Positions 35,701 to 50,700 of a stretch of DNA of 64,000 nucleotides are shown here, in pieces (the stretch's first letter is position 1; each line of letters starts with the position of its first letter). The notes beneath the pieces are model-generated. The model worked only from the letters and a program-made list of their open reading frames with translations. It ran no database searches and was not told the origin of the DNA. A program made the position numbers and the translations under genes. This DNA is from an uncultured Actinomycetes bacterium (lineage in GTDB: Bacteria; Actinomycetota; Acidimicrobiia; Acidimicrobiales; Acidimicrobilacustridaceae). Location of the stretch: assembly GCA_937927725.1 (NCBI GenBank), contig CALBSE010000008.1, positions 1-64,000 on the forward strand. The letters are read 5' to 3'.

Positions 35701-38700
35701 TTACTCGGCGATGCTTGGGTCCAGCTCATTTGCGGACACGGACTCTCGCCCCCGGCGCCGGGCGAGGATGCTCGCACCGGCGCCAAGAAGAAGAAGGATC
35801 AGGCCGAGGGCCACAAACGGCACCACGTCGTTCGAGCCGGTGTATGGCAAGGCAGAACTTGGCGGAGCAGCAGGAGACACGCCGGGTTCTTCCGGAGTCG
35901 CGGTTGCTTGCGGGGTCACGGGGACCGAAAGCGACGGTGCTGCCGATCCAGCGGCGTTCGTTGCCGTCACTCGATACAGAACGGCAACGCCGTTCTCGAG
36001 CGGAGCATCGGTCAACGAGGTGGCCGAAGTCGTTGCGACTGTCTGCCAAGTGAGCCCGCCATCGATTGAAAGCTCGACGAGATAGGTCACCGGGCTGCCG
36101 CCGTCGTCTGCGGATGGGGTCCATGTGACCGTCGCCGCGCCATCACCAGCTGTCACGGCGGGAATTCCCGCTGGACTCGGTGGGTTTGCGGCGAAGGCGA
36201 TGACTTCGGTCCAGGGGCTGTCACCAACCACGGTGTAGGACTGCACTCGGAACCAGTAGCGCGTGCCGGGCTGCAATCCCGTCACCGTCAACGACGTCGC
36301 ATCAACGAGACCCGAACCTGACGGCGACAACAATCCGGTCACCACATAGTTCGTGCCGATCGATGTTGCCATTACTCCCGCACGGGACTGCTTGACGCCC
36401 CGTGGTGTCGATGACACCGAGAACGAACGGCTCGAAGGAGCAACGGTGTACACATCAGGGCCGAGCTGGATTGTGTCTGTCCACGTTGAGCCATTCAGCG
36501 ATTGCTCAAGTCGATAGCCGACAATCGAAGTACCACCGTCATCAACCGGAGTTGCCCACTGCACTGTGACCTGACCAGGGGCGCTTTGCGTCGTCAACGC
36601 AGCGGGAACTGTCGGCGGTGCAACGGGAGCTGCCGTTACCCACGTACTCGCTGCGCCGATGCCTGCTCCGTTGACTGCGCGTGCCCGGAAGACGTAGGCA
36701 ACTCCATTTGTCAGTCCAGTGACGACAGTTGACGTGCCACTTGGCGTGGCTGCTGATGTCCACGTACGACCACCATCACGAGAAATTTCAACAACATACG
36801 AAGTAACTAACGATCCACCGTTGTACACCGGGGCTGACCACGACAACGACACCTGACCATTCGACGCGACTGGCACGAGGTTGATCGGGGCTGCCGAGGT
36901 TGTGATCGGAACGACACCGGCAGCCGTCGTTGACGCTGCGCCTGCACCTACGGCATTCAACGCCGTCACTCGGAATCGGTAACTCGTTCCGTTTGCTAAA
37001 CCAACAACTAAGTAATTACGTGTCGGCGTGGAGGTCACAATCGTCGTCCATGTGCTTCCACCGTCGGAACTTTGTTCAACGCGGTAACCGACAATCGACG
37101 CACCGCCACTGGTCAATGGAGCCGACCAAGTGATGCTCACCTGAGCATCACCAACCAACGTTCCGAGCGAAGTCGGAGCGCCAGGAACCGCGGCAGGAAG
37201 AGCACTGACAGTCGCGGTATTTGCACCTTCGCCTGCAGCATTCACAGCGCGAACGCGGAAGGCGTAGGTCGTACCGTTCGTAAGACCCGAAATCACCGCT
37301 CCAGTTGTCGAAGTCGTTGTTGCTGTCGACCACGTGATTCCGCCGTCGGCCGAACGCTCAACGATGTATCCGGTAATGAGCGCGCCACCATTGGAACTCG
37401 GTGCCGTCCAAACGAGCGCCACTGTGCCGTCCGACGAGACCGCTCCAAGATTGATCGGTGCACTCGGTGGCGTACGAGGGGCGACCGACGTCCCGAGGGA
37501 TACCGAGGAACCCAAGCCAGCCGCATTTCGTGCCGTGATTCGGAATTGATAGACCGAACCGTTCACCAATCCGGTTTGGGTCGAGGTCCGGGTCGTCGTT
37601 GTGTCTACGAGCGTCCACGTAGAGCCGCCGTCGGATGAGCGTTCCACGAGGTAAGCGGTTATCGGCGCTCCCCCATCGGTGACTGGCGCACCCCACGACA
37701 ACGTGACCGATCCGTCACCCAACGTTGCTTGCGGTCCAACCGGAGGACCAGGCGTCGTCGCCGGCACAACCGTCGTTGATGCACTCGCGGCCCCTGCACC
37801 TGCAGTGTTCACCGCACGAACACGGAACACATAGGAGGTTCCGTTGACGAGCGACCCAACGATTACTGATGTGGTGCCCGTCGTTGAGCTTGCGATCACC
37901 CAAGTCGCTCCGGCGTCTGAGGAGCGTTCGATTGAATAGCCCGTAATTGGCGTTCCGCCTGTGCTCGTCGGTGCGGTCCAGGCGAGAGACGCAGAGCCAT
38001 CACCAATCGCACCCGTCAGCGCTGTCGGGGTTCCCGGAGTCGTGATCGGAGTCACTGTCGCCGACAATGCGGGCACGCCTGTACCGGATGCGTTCAACGC
38101 AGTAACGCGGAACTGTTCCACCGTTCCGTTTGTGAGTCCAGTTACTTGGTAGCTCGTTCCTGTGAACGAAGCAACGAGCACGGTCCATGACGCACCGACA
38201 GCTCGCTCGATGCGATAGCCAGAAATCGCGGATCCACCATTCGTGATCGGCGCCAGCCACGAAAGATTGACTGTCGAGTCACTTGGCGTTGCCGCAAGCG
38301 ATTGCGGAGCCGATGCCGTGGTCGACGGAGTGACCGTTACGACCCCTGATGCTGCACCCGATCCAGCGATATTGATTGCACGCACACGGAAGACATACGG
38401 CGTTCCGTTGACCAGACCGGTTGCCGTGAACGTGAGCGCGGCTGTCGTCGCGACGCTCGACCACGTGAGACCGCCGTCTGCCGAGCGTTCAACGGAATAG
38501 GAAGTAATGAAGCTTCCACCGTCGAAGGTCGGGGCCTGCCACGTGAGCACGACATTTGCATCGCCACCCACACCAACCACAGAAATTGGCGCACCGGGGA
38601 CGGTACGAGGCGTGACGTTGGAAGGCGAGCTCACAGATCCCGCTCCGGCGCTGTTAATCGCGCTGACACGGAAGTCAAGAGCAACACCGTTGGCCAAACC

Positions 38701-41700
38701 ATTCACCAACAGCGACGTCACTGCGCTTCCCGTGTTGGCATTCACCGTCGTCCACGTAACACCGCTGTCGAGTGAACGCTCGACCATGTAACCAACGATC
38801 GATGAACCGCCATTTGAAACTGGCGCCAACCATGTCAACCACGCCTGCGCATCTCCAGGAGTTGCGGCTAGTCCCGTGGGAGCACCAGGTCGAGAGCCAA
38901 AGTTCGGCGTACCCGACGCAGTCGCTGTTGCACCGAACCCAACCGCGTTACGCGCAGCGACACGCACAGCCACAAGCGTGCCGTTCGTGAGTCCACCGAT
39001 GACGGCTGAAGTGACGAGTGAGTTTGAACTCGCGTCAATCCACGTTGTGCCACCGTCTACCGAATACTCGACGGAGTACTCGACCAAAGGCATGCCACCG
39101 TTCGATACCGGCGATGACCAGGTCGCAACAACCTGACCATTTCCAGGAACAACCGCGAGGTTCGTGGGAGCGCCCGGCGCTCCTGCTGGCGTCGTTGCCA
39201 CAAGACCGCTCGGCAGACCAGTGCCGGCGGCATTCGTTGCACGAACACGGAAGGCATAGGCCGTTCCGTTCGTCAGGCCAGTGACCGTTGCAGAGGTTGT
39301 CGCCGACGTCGAGATGGACGTCCACGTTGCCCCGCCATCAGAAGACACTTCGATGACGTACTGACTAATCGTCGCTCCCCCAGTCGATGCGGGTGCAGAC
39401 CACGACAACACAACTTGACCACTTGAAGCGGTGGCCGACGGAGTTCCTGGTCGTCCGGCAAGCGCAGCTGGAGTACCAACGCTTTGTGCGCTCGGAGTAC
39501 CTGCACCTGCCGCGCTAAGGGCAACGACACGAAGCGTGTACGCCGTGCCGTTCGTGAGGCCGCTCAACGTGGTCGCCATAGCGGGCGAGTTTGTTGTCGC
39601 AAGAGTTGCCCACGTCGTACCACCATCGGTCGTCTGCTCAATTCGATAACCCGTGATCGCCGAACCGCCGTCAGACGCGGGAGCCGACCAGTTGAGTGTC
39701 AGCTGGGAATCAGATGGCGAAATGGTGAGTGATGTCGGCTGTCCAGCGAGACCACGAGGTTGCGTTGAAGCGGGCGACGTCGCTGCTCCTGTCCCGAATT
39801 GAGTGATTGCTGCGACACGGAAGGTGTAGGTCGCTCCGTTCGTGAGCGAACTCATAGTCGCAGATGTCAAGGTTGTTGCCGTATCAGCTACCACCGTGGT
39901 CCACGTCGATCCGCCGTCGACTGAACGATCGATGCGATAACCCACAATCGTTCCGCCGCCGAGATCGACCGGTGCGGACCACGAAAGTGCAACGGACGCA
40001 TCACCGGGCGTTGCCGAAAGTGCAGAAGGAACTCCCGGAACCCGGCCCGGCATGGCCGACGTTGCGATGCTCGTCGTCCCAATCGCCGATCCTGCCAGCG
40101 CGGCAACTCGGAATTGATAGGTCGTGCCATTCGTGAGTCCGGTCACGACAGCGTTCGGAAGGACCGAACCCGTGTCCGCGATTGCGACCGTCCACGTCGA
40201 ACCGTCTGTTGAGGTTTCAACTCGATAGCCAGTGAGAACGCGACCAGCACTTGAAGCCGGGATCGTCCACCTCAACGCCACGCTGGCGTCGCCCGCCGTC
40301 GCAACGACACTTGTCGCTGCAAGCGGAGTTCCAACAGGCATCGCAATTGCCGTGCCACTCGCGTCGCCTGCACCCGCATTGGTCAGCACCACAACTCGGA
40401 AGGCGTATGCCGTTCCATTCGTGAGACCAGACACCGTTGCTGTCAACGTCGAATCGCTGACGTCGGGCGCGGCATCGACCCATGTTGCGCCCGCATCAAT
40501 CGACCGCTGGATTCGATAACCAGTAACTCCAGCGATCTGAACCGCACCCCATGTCAACGACACCTGAGCGTCGCCCGCAACTGCTGTAACCGTTGTGACC
40601 GGCGCTGCATTCGGTGTTGTCCACGCAACTTGCGATACGGCTCCGACCCCGGCACGAGTAAGCGCCGAGACACGGAATTGGGTCAACACGCCAGCAGTGA
40701 GATTTCCGACAACGGCGAAGGTCGCGCTAGATGCAGTGTCGCTGAGCGCGATCGACCACGTAGCGCCGCTATCGGTCGACTTCTCGATTCGATAGCCCGT
40801 AATGGGCGAGCCACCATCGATCGTGGGCGTCACCCAGTTCAGGGTTGCTTCACCGGCGCCAGCGATTGCTATCAACGGGAAGGGGAGGTTCGCGGGTGCC
40901 AACGGAGTGGCGGTCGCAACCGCGCTCGAAGCCCCTGGCCCCCAAGCGGTTATCGCGCTCACTCGCACAAACACCGTGGTGCCATTGGTGAGACCGATCA
41001 ACTGTGCCGTCACTGCCGTGGACCCTGTGTCTGCAAATGCATCGACCCATGTCGTGCCATTCGTCGATGTTTCAACTCGATAACCAGTAACGGGAGCACC
41101 ACCATTCACCACGGGTGCAATCCATGTCAGCGTGATCGTCGAGTCGGACGCAACGACGCTCGACCAAGTCGGTGCCGCCGAGGAACCGAACGGGGTTGCA
41201 ATCGCAACGTTTGAAGGCGTCGCACTCACACCAGCGAATGTCAGCGTGCGCACACGGAATCGATATTCGGAACCGTTTGTCAGCCCCGACACCACTGCAC
41301 TGGTCGCAGGATTTCCCGTGTCGGCAATCACCGTCGCGTAGGTCGTTCCGCCATTTGCGCTGCGTTCGATCGCGTATCCCGTAATCGGGGCGCCACCAGT
41401 GCCAACCGGCGCCGTCCACGACAGGACAACCGACGAATCCAGGGCAATGGCCGACAACGAGGTCGGTGCGTCAGCAACAGCGAGCGGCAGTGCCATCACC
41501 GTTGACGAGGCGTTACCGATCCCCATCGCGTTGACTGCCGATACGCGGAATGCAACGGGAACACCGTTCGTGAGGCCTGTGACGGTCGTTGAAAGCGTGG
41601 TGACGCTGGCAACAACAGTCCACGCTCCTCCACCAACTGACTTCTCAACTCGATATCCGGTGATCGCAGATCCACCGCTCGTGGCCGGAATGCTCCAGCT

Positions 41701-44700
41701 CAGCACAGATTGACCATCGCCTGCGTTTGCGGAAAGCGAAAGCGGCACTGATGGTGCGCCCGCAGGAATGGCAGAGACCGGATTCGATGTCGTGCCGCCA
41801 ATTGCATTCACTGCACTCACTCGGAAGACATAAGTGCTTCCGTTTGTAAGACCGGTGACAGTCGCAGAGTTTGTAACGAGGCCAGTGGCAAACGTTGACC
41901 ACACGACGCCAGACGAGAGTCGATAGTCGAGGTCGTAACCCAACACCGGAGAACCACCAGACGTCGCGGGAGGTGTCCAGGAAACGAGAACGGCCGAATC
42001 AGAACCGACAGCGCTGACAATTGCTGGCGCAGCGGGTCGTGACGCAGGAATCGCGACGACGGGCGTCGACTTCGATCCCGCACCGACCGCGTTTTCAACA
42101 GAAACACGGAACCAGTAGGCCGTGCCATTTGTCAGACCGGAAATCGTTGCACTTGCTCCAACGACTCCCGTTGAGACCGTCACCCAAGAAACGCCATCGA
42201 GCGAACGTTCGACAATCGCTCCGGTAATTGCCGAGCCGCCATCATCGACTGGGTTCGTCCACGTGAGCAGAACGGCAGTGTCTCCAGAGATCGCCGAAAG
42301 TCCAGTCGGGATTCCTGGAACAGTTGCCGGGGTTTCGGCAGCCGAGGTCGCTGCAGCACCAACGCCAACTGCGTTACGGGCACGTACCCGGAATGTATAA
42401 GAGGCTCCGTTTGTCAGCCCAGTGACGACAACAGCAGGGGAAGGTGAGCCCGTGTCAGAAATTGCCGACGTCCATGTCGCCCCGCCATCGGTCGAGACAT
42501 CGACTTCGTAACTCACGATTGACGAACCACCGTTGGAGGACGGGGCTGTCCATGTGAGAGCAATCGCGCCGTCACTTGGCACGGCAACAACTGCGCTTGG
42601 GACACCAGGAATTGAGGCCGGTCGCACTGAGACAAGTCCAGAAGATGGGCTCAGGCCGGCGGCGTTGATCGCACTCACACGGAAGGCATAGAGCGTTCCG
42701 TTCGTGAGACCAGTGAGAGTCTTCGACGTTGACGTTGAACCTGTGTCGCTCAGCGCGACGGTCCAAGTGAGTCCACCATCGGTTGAACGCTCAATGCGGT
42801 AGCCCGTGATCGCCGAACCACCGGTCGACGTCGGAGCTAACCAAGAAAGCGAAACCGTTGCGTCTCCTGGAGTCGATGCGAGCGCAAGCGGAGCGGTCGC
42901 CGTGCTGAATGGTGTCGCTGTTGCCGAGGTCGAAGCGGTGCCTGGGCCAGCAGCGTTACGAGCGCTCACACGGAACTGATACGCGACGCCGTTGGTCAAA
43001 CCGGAAACAACAGCACTCGTAATCGTCGTCGCCGTATCAGCAATTGCTTCGTTCCACGTCGTTCCCGCGTCGGCAGACACTTCTACGCGATAACCAGTGA
43101 TTGCAACGCCGCCGTTCGATGCTGGAGCTAACCAACGCAATGAAACCTGTGCGTCTCCCGCAAATGCTGAAAGCGCACTCGGCTGGTCGGGCGTAGAGAA
43201 CGGCACTGCAGTCACGACAGCGCTTCGCGCACCTGCACCGGCAACGGTGAGTGCAGCAATTCGGAAGGAATAACTCTGCGCACTCGACAGACCGCTAACG
43301 GTTGCCGAAGTCGAAGTCGAAGCCGTGTCAGCGATCGCAATTGCCCACGTCACGCCGCCATCAGTTGAGCGTTCGACGAGGTAACCCGTGATCGGACGAC
43401 CTCCGGTGTTCACTGGTGCCGTCCACGACAAAGTAACGGAGTTGGCGGAAGCGACAACAGCCGGACTGGTCGGTGCTCCTGCAGTGGCGAAGGGAACTGC
43501 AGTTACCGGCGTCGATGCGAGACCGACTCCACCCGCGGTTCGTGCACTCACAATGAATGCGTAGGTCGCCCCATTCGTGAGACCGCCGAGAACAAGCGAT
43601 GTCGCCGTCGACCCTGTGTCAGCAACAACGACGGAATAGCCACCGCCGTTCAATGAGCGCTGGATCTGATAGCCGGAGATCGCCGCTCCTCCCGTAAGAA
43701 CCGGAGCTGTCCAAGAGAGACTGACCTGTCCATCGTTGGGAGTCGCGACCACGTTGGTCGGAGCATCAGCAGTGCCAAACGGAGTGGCGGAAACCGACGG
43801 GCCGGCAAGACCCGCGCCGACCGTCGTTAGCGCAGCGACACGGAATCCATACGTCGTCGCATTCGTCAGACCGGTGATATTCGCGGTTGTCGAGGTTGAA
43901 CCCGTGTTTGCGATCGCAACTGTCCATGTAAGGCCGCCATCGGCTGACGTCTCGACTCGGTAACCCGTGATTGCCGAACCACCGGTTGCACTTGGTGCAG
44001 TCCATGACAGCGCTGCCGAAGCGTTGCCTGGGGTGACGACGAGCGCGGTCGGGTTCGTCGCCAAACCGGTCGGCGCCACCGACACAGACGACGATGCCGT
44101 TCCAACACCAGCGGCGTTACGTGCAGCAACGCGGAACTTGTAGCTCGAGCCATTAACAAGACCAGCGATCGTCACGGTTTGACCATTCACCGATCCAGCC
44201 GCGGTGACCCACGTTGTTCCGCCGTCCGATGAAATTTCTACGAGGTACGAAGCGATCGTCGCCCCACCATCAACAGCAGGCGCACTCCAAGTGAGTGTCA
44301 CAGATCCGTCTCCGGCGACGCCCGCAAGAGCCGTTGGGGTTCCGGGAACAGCGATCGGAGTCGCAGAGGAAACCGAACTTGGCGTTCCGGCGCCGCCACC
44401 GTTGATCGCCGCAACACGGAACAAGTAATACGTTCCGTTGGTAAGGCTCGTGACGTTTGCGGCCGTCGCCGTCGTGCCCGTATTCGCTATCGCAGTCGTC
44501 CACGTTGCCCCGGCATCGGTCGAACGTTCGATCTTGTAGCCAACAATTGCGGTGCCACCGTTGTTCGATGGTGCTGTCCAGGACAAAGCGACCGAAGCAT
44601 TACCTGGTGTTGCAGCCAACGCCGTTGGCGTTGCTGCAAGACCCGAAGGTGACGCAGTCGCTGCTGACGTCGGCGAACTCAGTCCCGCAGCATTACGCGC

Positions 44701-47700
44701 GCTGACACGGAACTTGTAAGAAGAACCATTCGCAAGGCCCGTAATCGTCACGCTGACACCACTCACCGCACCAGCACTTGTCGACCATGTCGTGCCGCCA
44801 TCAGTTGAAATCTCAACGTTGTACGAAACGATCGAGGATCCACCGTCCGAAGCTGGAGCCACCCATGTCAGCGCTGCGGAACCGTCGCCGGAAACCGCAG
44901 TGAACGATGTCGGGACTCCAGGTGTCGTCAGAGGCATGGCTGTCGCGAATGCACTCGGGACTCCGGCTCCGCCACCGTTAATGGCGAGGACTCGGAAGAG
45001 GTAATTCGTGCCATTCATGAGGCCAGTAACCGACGCGGTTGTTGCCGTCGATCCCGTATTCGCAATCGCGGTCGTCCAGGTGGATCCCGCATCTGTTGAT
45101 TGATCAATGCGGTAGCCCACGATCGCCGAGCCACCACTCGATGTCGGCGCCACCCAAGAGAGGGCAACGGTTGCATTTCCCGGAGTTGCCGCAAGAGTGC
45201 TTGGAGGCCCGGCGATTCCTGAAGGTGTTGCAGTTACCAATGCCGAGGCTGGTCCGCTACCAGCCGCGTTCTGGGCGGAGACACGGAACTTGTACGCAGT
45301 TCCGTTCGCCAAGCCAGTCACCGTCACAGAAAGAGTTGGGACAGACGCAATGGCTGTGGTCCATGTCGTGCCACCGTCAGACGAGGATTCAATCTTGTAG
45401 CCAGTGATGAGGGATCCGCCGTTCGAGACCGGTGCAGTCCACGAAAGCGTGACTGCGGAGTCGGAAGCAGCTGCGACCGGCGAACCCGTTGCTCCCGGAG
45501 TTGTATACGGCGTCGCCGACGCGATTGCCGATGCCGCCCCAAGGCCGCTGACGTTCGCGGCCGAGATGCGGAAGGCATAACCGGTGCCATTCGTGAGGCC
45601 GGTAAGGGTTGTCGTCAGTCCGGTCACCGAAGCAGCAGCAAGCGTCCACGTGACGCCGCCATCTACCGACTTCTCAACCTGATAATTCGTAATCGCCGCG
45701 CCACCGTCGGTGGTCGGAAGTGCCCACGTGAGAACAACCTGTCCATTCGACGGGGTTGCCACTACCGAAAGCGGAGCAGAAGGTGCACCTGACGGAGTCG
45801 CAGTCGCTGAACCGGAAGCGGCGCCACTGCCAAGACCAGTAAGTGCACTGACGCGGAACGTCACAGCGATGCCACTGGCCAGACCCGCAACAACAATCGA
45901 TGTAAGGGCGCTGCCCGTATTTCCGATCGTCGTCGACCAGGTTGTTCCTCCATTCGTGGAGGTTTCTATCCGATAACCAATAATCGTGGAGCCGCCCGAT
46001 GAAGCAGGGGCGTTCCATGTCAAGGAGACCTGGTTCGGGCCACCCGTTGCGACGAGGTCAGTCGGTGCGCCTGGAACTGCGTATGGCGTTGACGTCACCA
46101 CCGCAGAAGGCGTTCCCATGCCGGCGGCGTTCTGCGCGGTGACTCGGACACTGAGTGCTGTGCCATTTGCGAGTCCAACCATGGCGTAGGTCGTCGTCGT
46201 AACTGTCGCAACAGTTACCCAAGTGGCTCCGCCATCGGTGCTCTGCTCAACCAGGTACCCCGTGAGCACAGAGCCACCCGAGGATGTCGGCGCACTCCAC
46301 GACAACGAAAGCTGCGTGTCACCCGCCGTTGCGACGAGTGAAAGTGGCGACGAAGGCGGACCAAATGGCGTCGAACTTGCTGGTGTCGACGTTGCACCGG
46401 CACCACCCGAAGTCACTCCTGCGACTCGGAATGAATAGGCCGAGCCATTTGTCAGACCGGTAACGGTTGTCGACGTTGACGTCGTTCCGGTGTTCGCGAT
46501 TGCTGTTGTCCAGGTAGCGCCGTTATCAGCAGATTGTTCAATGCGATAACCGAGCAGATCCAAACCACCGGTTGATACTGGAGCTGTCCATGTCAGCGTT
46601 ACGGCTGCGTTACCAGCCGTTGCAACGACCGAGGTCGGCGCGCTCGCCGCCGTGAACGGCGTTCCATTCGTAACAACGGATGCTGAACCATTTCCGGCAA
46701 GGTTCACGGCGGTAACCCGGAATGCGTAGGTCGTACCGTTCGTGAGACCAGTTGAGACATAACTCGTCGCCGAAGCCGAGGTCGTGGTCAACGTTGTCCA
46801 CGTGACACCACCATCGGCCGAACGTTCAACGATGTAACCAGTAATCGGCGAACCACCAGTTGATGCAGGTGCAGTCCAAGAAACGGTGACCTGAGTGTTT
46901 GCAGCAACAGTCGTGACAGCGCGGGGAGCACTCGGTGTTGTAAATGGCGTTGAGGTCACGACAGGCGACGCCGTTCCCGTTCCATTCGCATTAATCGCCG
47001 AAACACGGAACTTATACGCGGTGCCATTTGTGAGACCGCCCACGGTTGCATTGGTAACGCCAACACCCGAGACGTTGGCTCCCGTCAGCCAAGTCGCGCC
47101 GCCATCAGCGGAGTACTCGACCAAATAGCCGGTGATGGGCGATCCGTTGTCACTCGGAACTGCCCACGAAATGCTTACCTGACCCTGTGAAGGGTTCGCG
47201 GTCGGCGTAGCCGGCGCCAACGGAGGTCCGGCCGGAATGACACCAACGACGTTGGACGCGTTTCCATAGCCAGCTGCGGTGTTCACCGTGACACGGAAGA
47301 ACACAACGGTGCCGTTCGTAAGACCGGTGACGACCCGCGACGTCGCTGACGAAGCTGAATCCGCACCCACTGACGTCCAATTGACTGCGTCAGTCGAACG
47401 TTCGACCTTGAATCCGGTCACGTTTGCAACGCCAACTGGTGCACCCCAGTTGATCGTTGCCTGAGCGTTACCAGGTGTGCCGCTAATGGTGATCGGTGCG
47501 GACACAAGTGGAGTACCCGACGCGATCGACGACATTGCGCCGACTCCCCCGGAGGTCAACGCAGCGACACGGAACTGATAGAGCTGCCCTGCCTGCAATC
47601 CATCGATGACGGCATACGCAGCGGGTGTATTCGTGTTGGCGATTGCAACCGACCAGCTCGACCCGCCATCGAAGGAGTAGTCGACCTCGTAACCAGTTAC

Positions 47701-50700
47701 CGGTGCACCGCCAGTGTTGGCCGGCGGAGTCCAGGTCAGAACCACCTGCAACGAACCGGGAACAGCCGCAAGGTTCGTCGGGGCATCCGCACGAGCTGCG
47801 GGAATTGCGTATGTCGGCAACGTCGGTGCACCCGAGCCCATGACATTGGTCGCGGTGACTCGGTAGACGTACAACGTTCCGTTTGTCAGTGTTCCTGGCG
47901 CACCAGTGTCGAGCACCGAAAGATCGGTGGTCGACGCAATAACTGTGGTCCAGGTGCGACCGCCGTCAGCGGAACGCTCCACCTTGTAACTGGTGATAGC
48001 GCTGCCACCAGTATCGGTGGGCGGCGCCCAAGTGACGGTCACTTGCCGGTCTCCCGGACTCGCTGTGACCGATGTGGGCGAGCCGGGCGTCGTGGCCGGC
48101 GTAGCGCCGGCAGTCGCACTTGGCGCGCTAGTTCCCCCTCGAGTAATCGCCGACACACGGAATGCATACGCGGTGCCGTTTGTCAGTCCATTCACCACTG
48201 CCGACGTCGTGGTCGATCCCGTGTTCGCTGTCACAACCGTCCAGGTGGTTCCACCATCGGCCGATTGTTCAATCTTGTAACCGGAAACCGAGCTGCCGCC
48301 GGTAACAAGGGGTGCAGTCCATGAAAGCGTGACCGCTGCGTTTCCGGCGACGGCATTGAGCGTCGGAGGTCCATCAGGCATGCCATATGGCGTGACGCTG
48401 ATTGCTGCTGTCGGACTGCCTGCCCCGGCCACATTGATTGCAACCACGCGGAAGGAAAGCGCCGTTCCATTCGTAAGGCCATTGATGGTCGCCGTCAGCG
48501 CACCGCTGGTGGACGCCTTTGCAACTGACCATGTCGCTCCGCCATCAGTTGAGACATCAACTCGATAGTCGGTGATCGATGATCCACCATTCGATGCAGG
48601 AATGGTCCACGACAGCACAACGCTGGCATCAGCCGAAACACCAGCGAAGGTTCGCGGCGCACTCGGTGTGCCAAATGGTGTCGCAGGAGTCGACGCCGAC
48701 ATCGTTCCAGTACCGGCTCCGGTGATCGCAGCAAGACGGAACCAATAGGCAATTCCATTGGTGAGGCCAGTGACAATCGCCGTAAGTGCGTTCGATCCCG
48801 TGTTTGCAATCGCCGCCGTCCAAGTGACGCCGTCTGTCGAGGATTCAATTCGATATCCGGTGATTGCGAAGCCACCGGTGCTCGTGGGCGAGACCCACGT
48901 GAGTGTGACCTGCGAGTTACCAGGAGTTGCGACCACTGACGTCGGAGCATCGGCTGCGGTAAAGGGTGTCACTGAAATAGCAGTACTCGGCGAACTCTGA
49001 CCGGTTGATGTCAGAGCAGTTACTCGGAACTGCACCGGCACCCCATTTTCGAGTCCGGTCACCGTCGTCGTCAGCACGTTGCCAAGGTCCGGCTGAGCCG
49101 TCCATGAAGTGCCGCCATCAACACTGACTTCAACGCGATAGCCAGTCACTGCTGGTCCGCCCGTTGACACAGGAGCGGCCCACTTCAAGATGGCCGAACC
49201 ATCACCAGCGGTTCCCACAAGATTCGTGGGAGGAGCCGGTGGTGCATACGGCGTAGCAGTTGCCGCCGTACTTGGACGTCCCGTTCCTTGCGAGGTGACC
49301 GCGCTCACACGGAACGCATACGACGTCCCCACCGTGAGACCCGTCACGACATAGTTCGTCGCCGCTGTCGGCGTGCTTGCAGTTGCGACCAACCACTGAG
49401 CACCGTTGTTCGCTGAGTACTCAATCAAGTAACCCGAAATCGAGATTCCGGCAGCAACCGATGGAGCAGTCCAGTTCAACGTCACTGACTGCACGCCGCC
49501 CGTCGCAACGAGGTTTGTGGGAGAACCAGCCGTTGCCAATGGTGTCGCCGTGATCAGAACCGGGCCGGCGACTGCGGAGCCAGCAGAAAGGATCGGTGTG
49601 ATGCGGAACGTCATGAGCGTTCCGTTCGTCAGACCAGTTGCGTTCACGGTCCGCGTCAGAGCGTTAAGCGTTGCAATCGTCGTGAAGTTTGCACTTGTAG
49701 TTGTGCATGCAGATCCGAGTGCGCATTGCTCAACGGTGTAACCGGTCAGTGACGTTCCTGCCGGCAATTGCGGTGCCAACCAATTGAGCGCGACCTGTGC
49801 ATCAGAGGCCGCCGCGGTTGCCAGCAGCACGGTTATCGGGACGATCGCAACCGGCGTCGCTGAAACCAACGACGGAGGTCCGGCCACAACCGGTGAACCA
49901 CTCTCGGGAATGATCTGGAAGTCGTACAGCGACGCATTGGTGAGCCCGGTCACGGTGAAGTTGAGACCGGATGTCGTGGTTCCCGCAGGTGCACCAGCGA
50001 CCGCTGTTGCTGTGGTCCATGCACCAGCGCCCGAAAGTCGATACTGAATCAAATAGCCAGAAGGCGCAGCGCCACCGCCTGGAGGAGCCGACCAACTGAG
50101 GGCGACATTTGCGTTACCGGGTGTCGCGACGAGTCCACTGATTGCGCCGAGCGGCCCAGCAACGACGATCGACGAGGCACCGTAACCAACGTCGGTGAAT
50201 GCAGTCACTCTGAAGTAATAGCTGCCGCCACCGGTGAGACCAGTTGCGGTGTAGGTCAGCGCCGTTTGCGAAGGAACCAACGTTGTCCACGTGATGCCAT
50301 CGGGTGAACGCTCAACTTTGTAACCGTCGAGAGCAAGACCGCCAAGACTCACCGGCGCAGCCCACGTAAGGGTGACAGATCCAAGACCCGGTGCGGCGAC
50401 CAACGAAGTCGGAGCGGTTGGAACTGCTGACGTAGCAATCGGACCAACTGGTGCACTTGCGGCGCCGGTTCCGAGTTGCGTGATTGCGGAGACTCGGAAC
50501 TTGTAGCCCTGACCCGTTGCGGACTGAATCACTCCGGGAAGGCGATAATTCGTGTCCGTAGTTCCGGTGTTGTTGACCAAGGTCGCCCAAGATGCCGAAC
50601 CAGGCGTCATGTACTCGATCATGTACCCGGTAATTGGCCACCCTCCCGTGTTGGCGGGTGCCGCCCACGTCAGAACGATGTCACCGTTAGTAAACACCGC

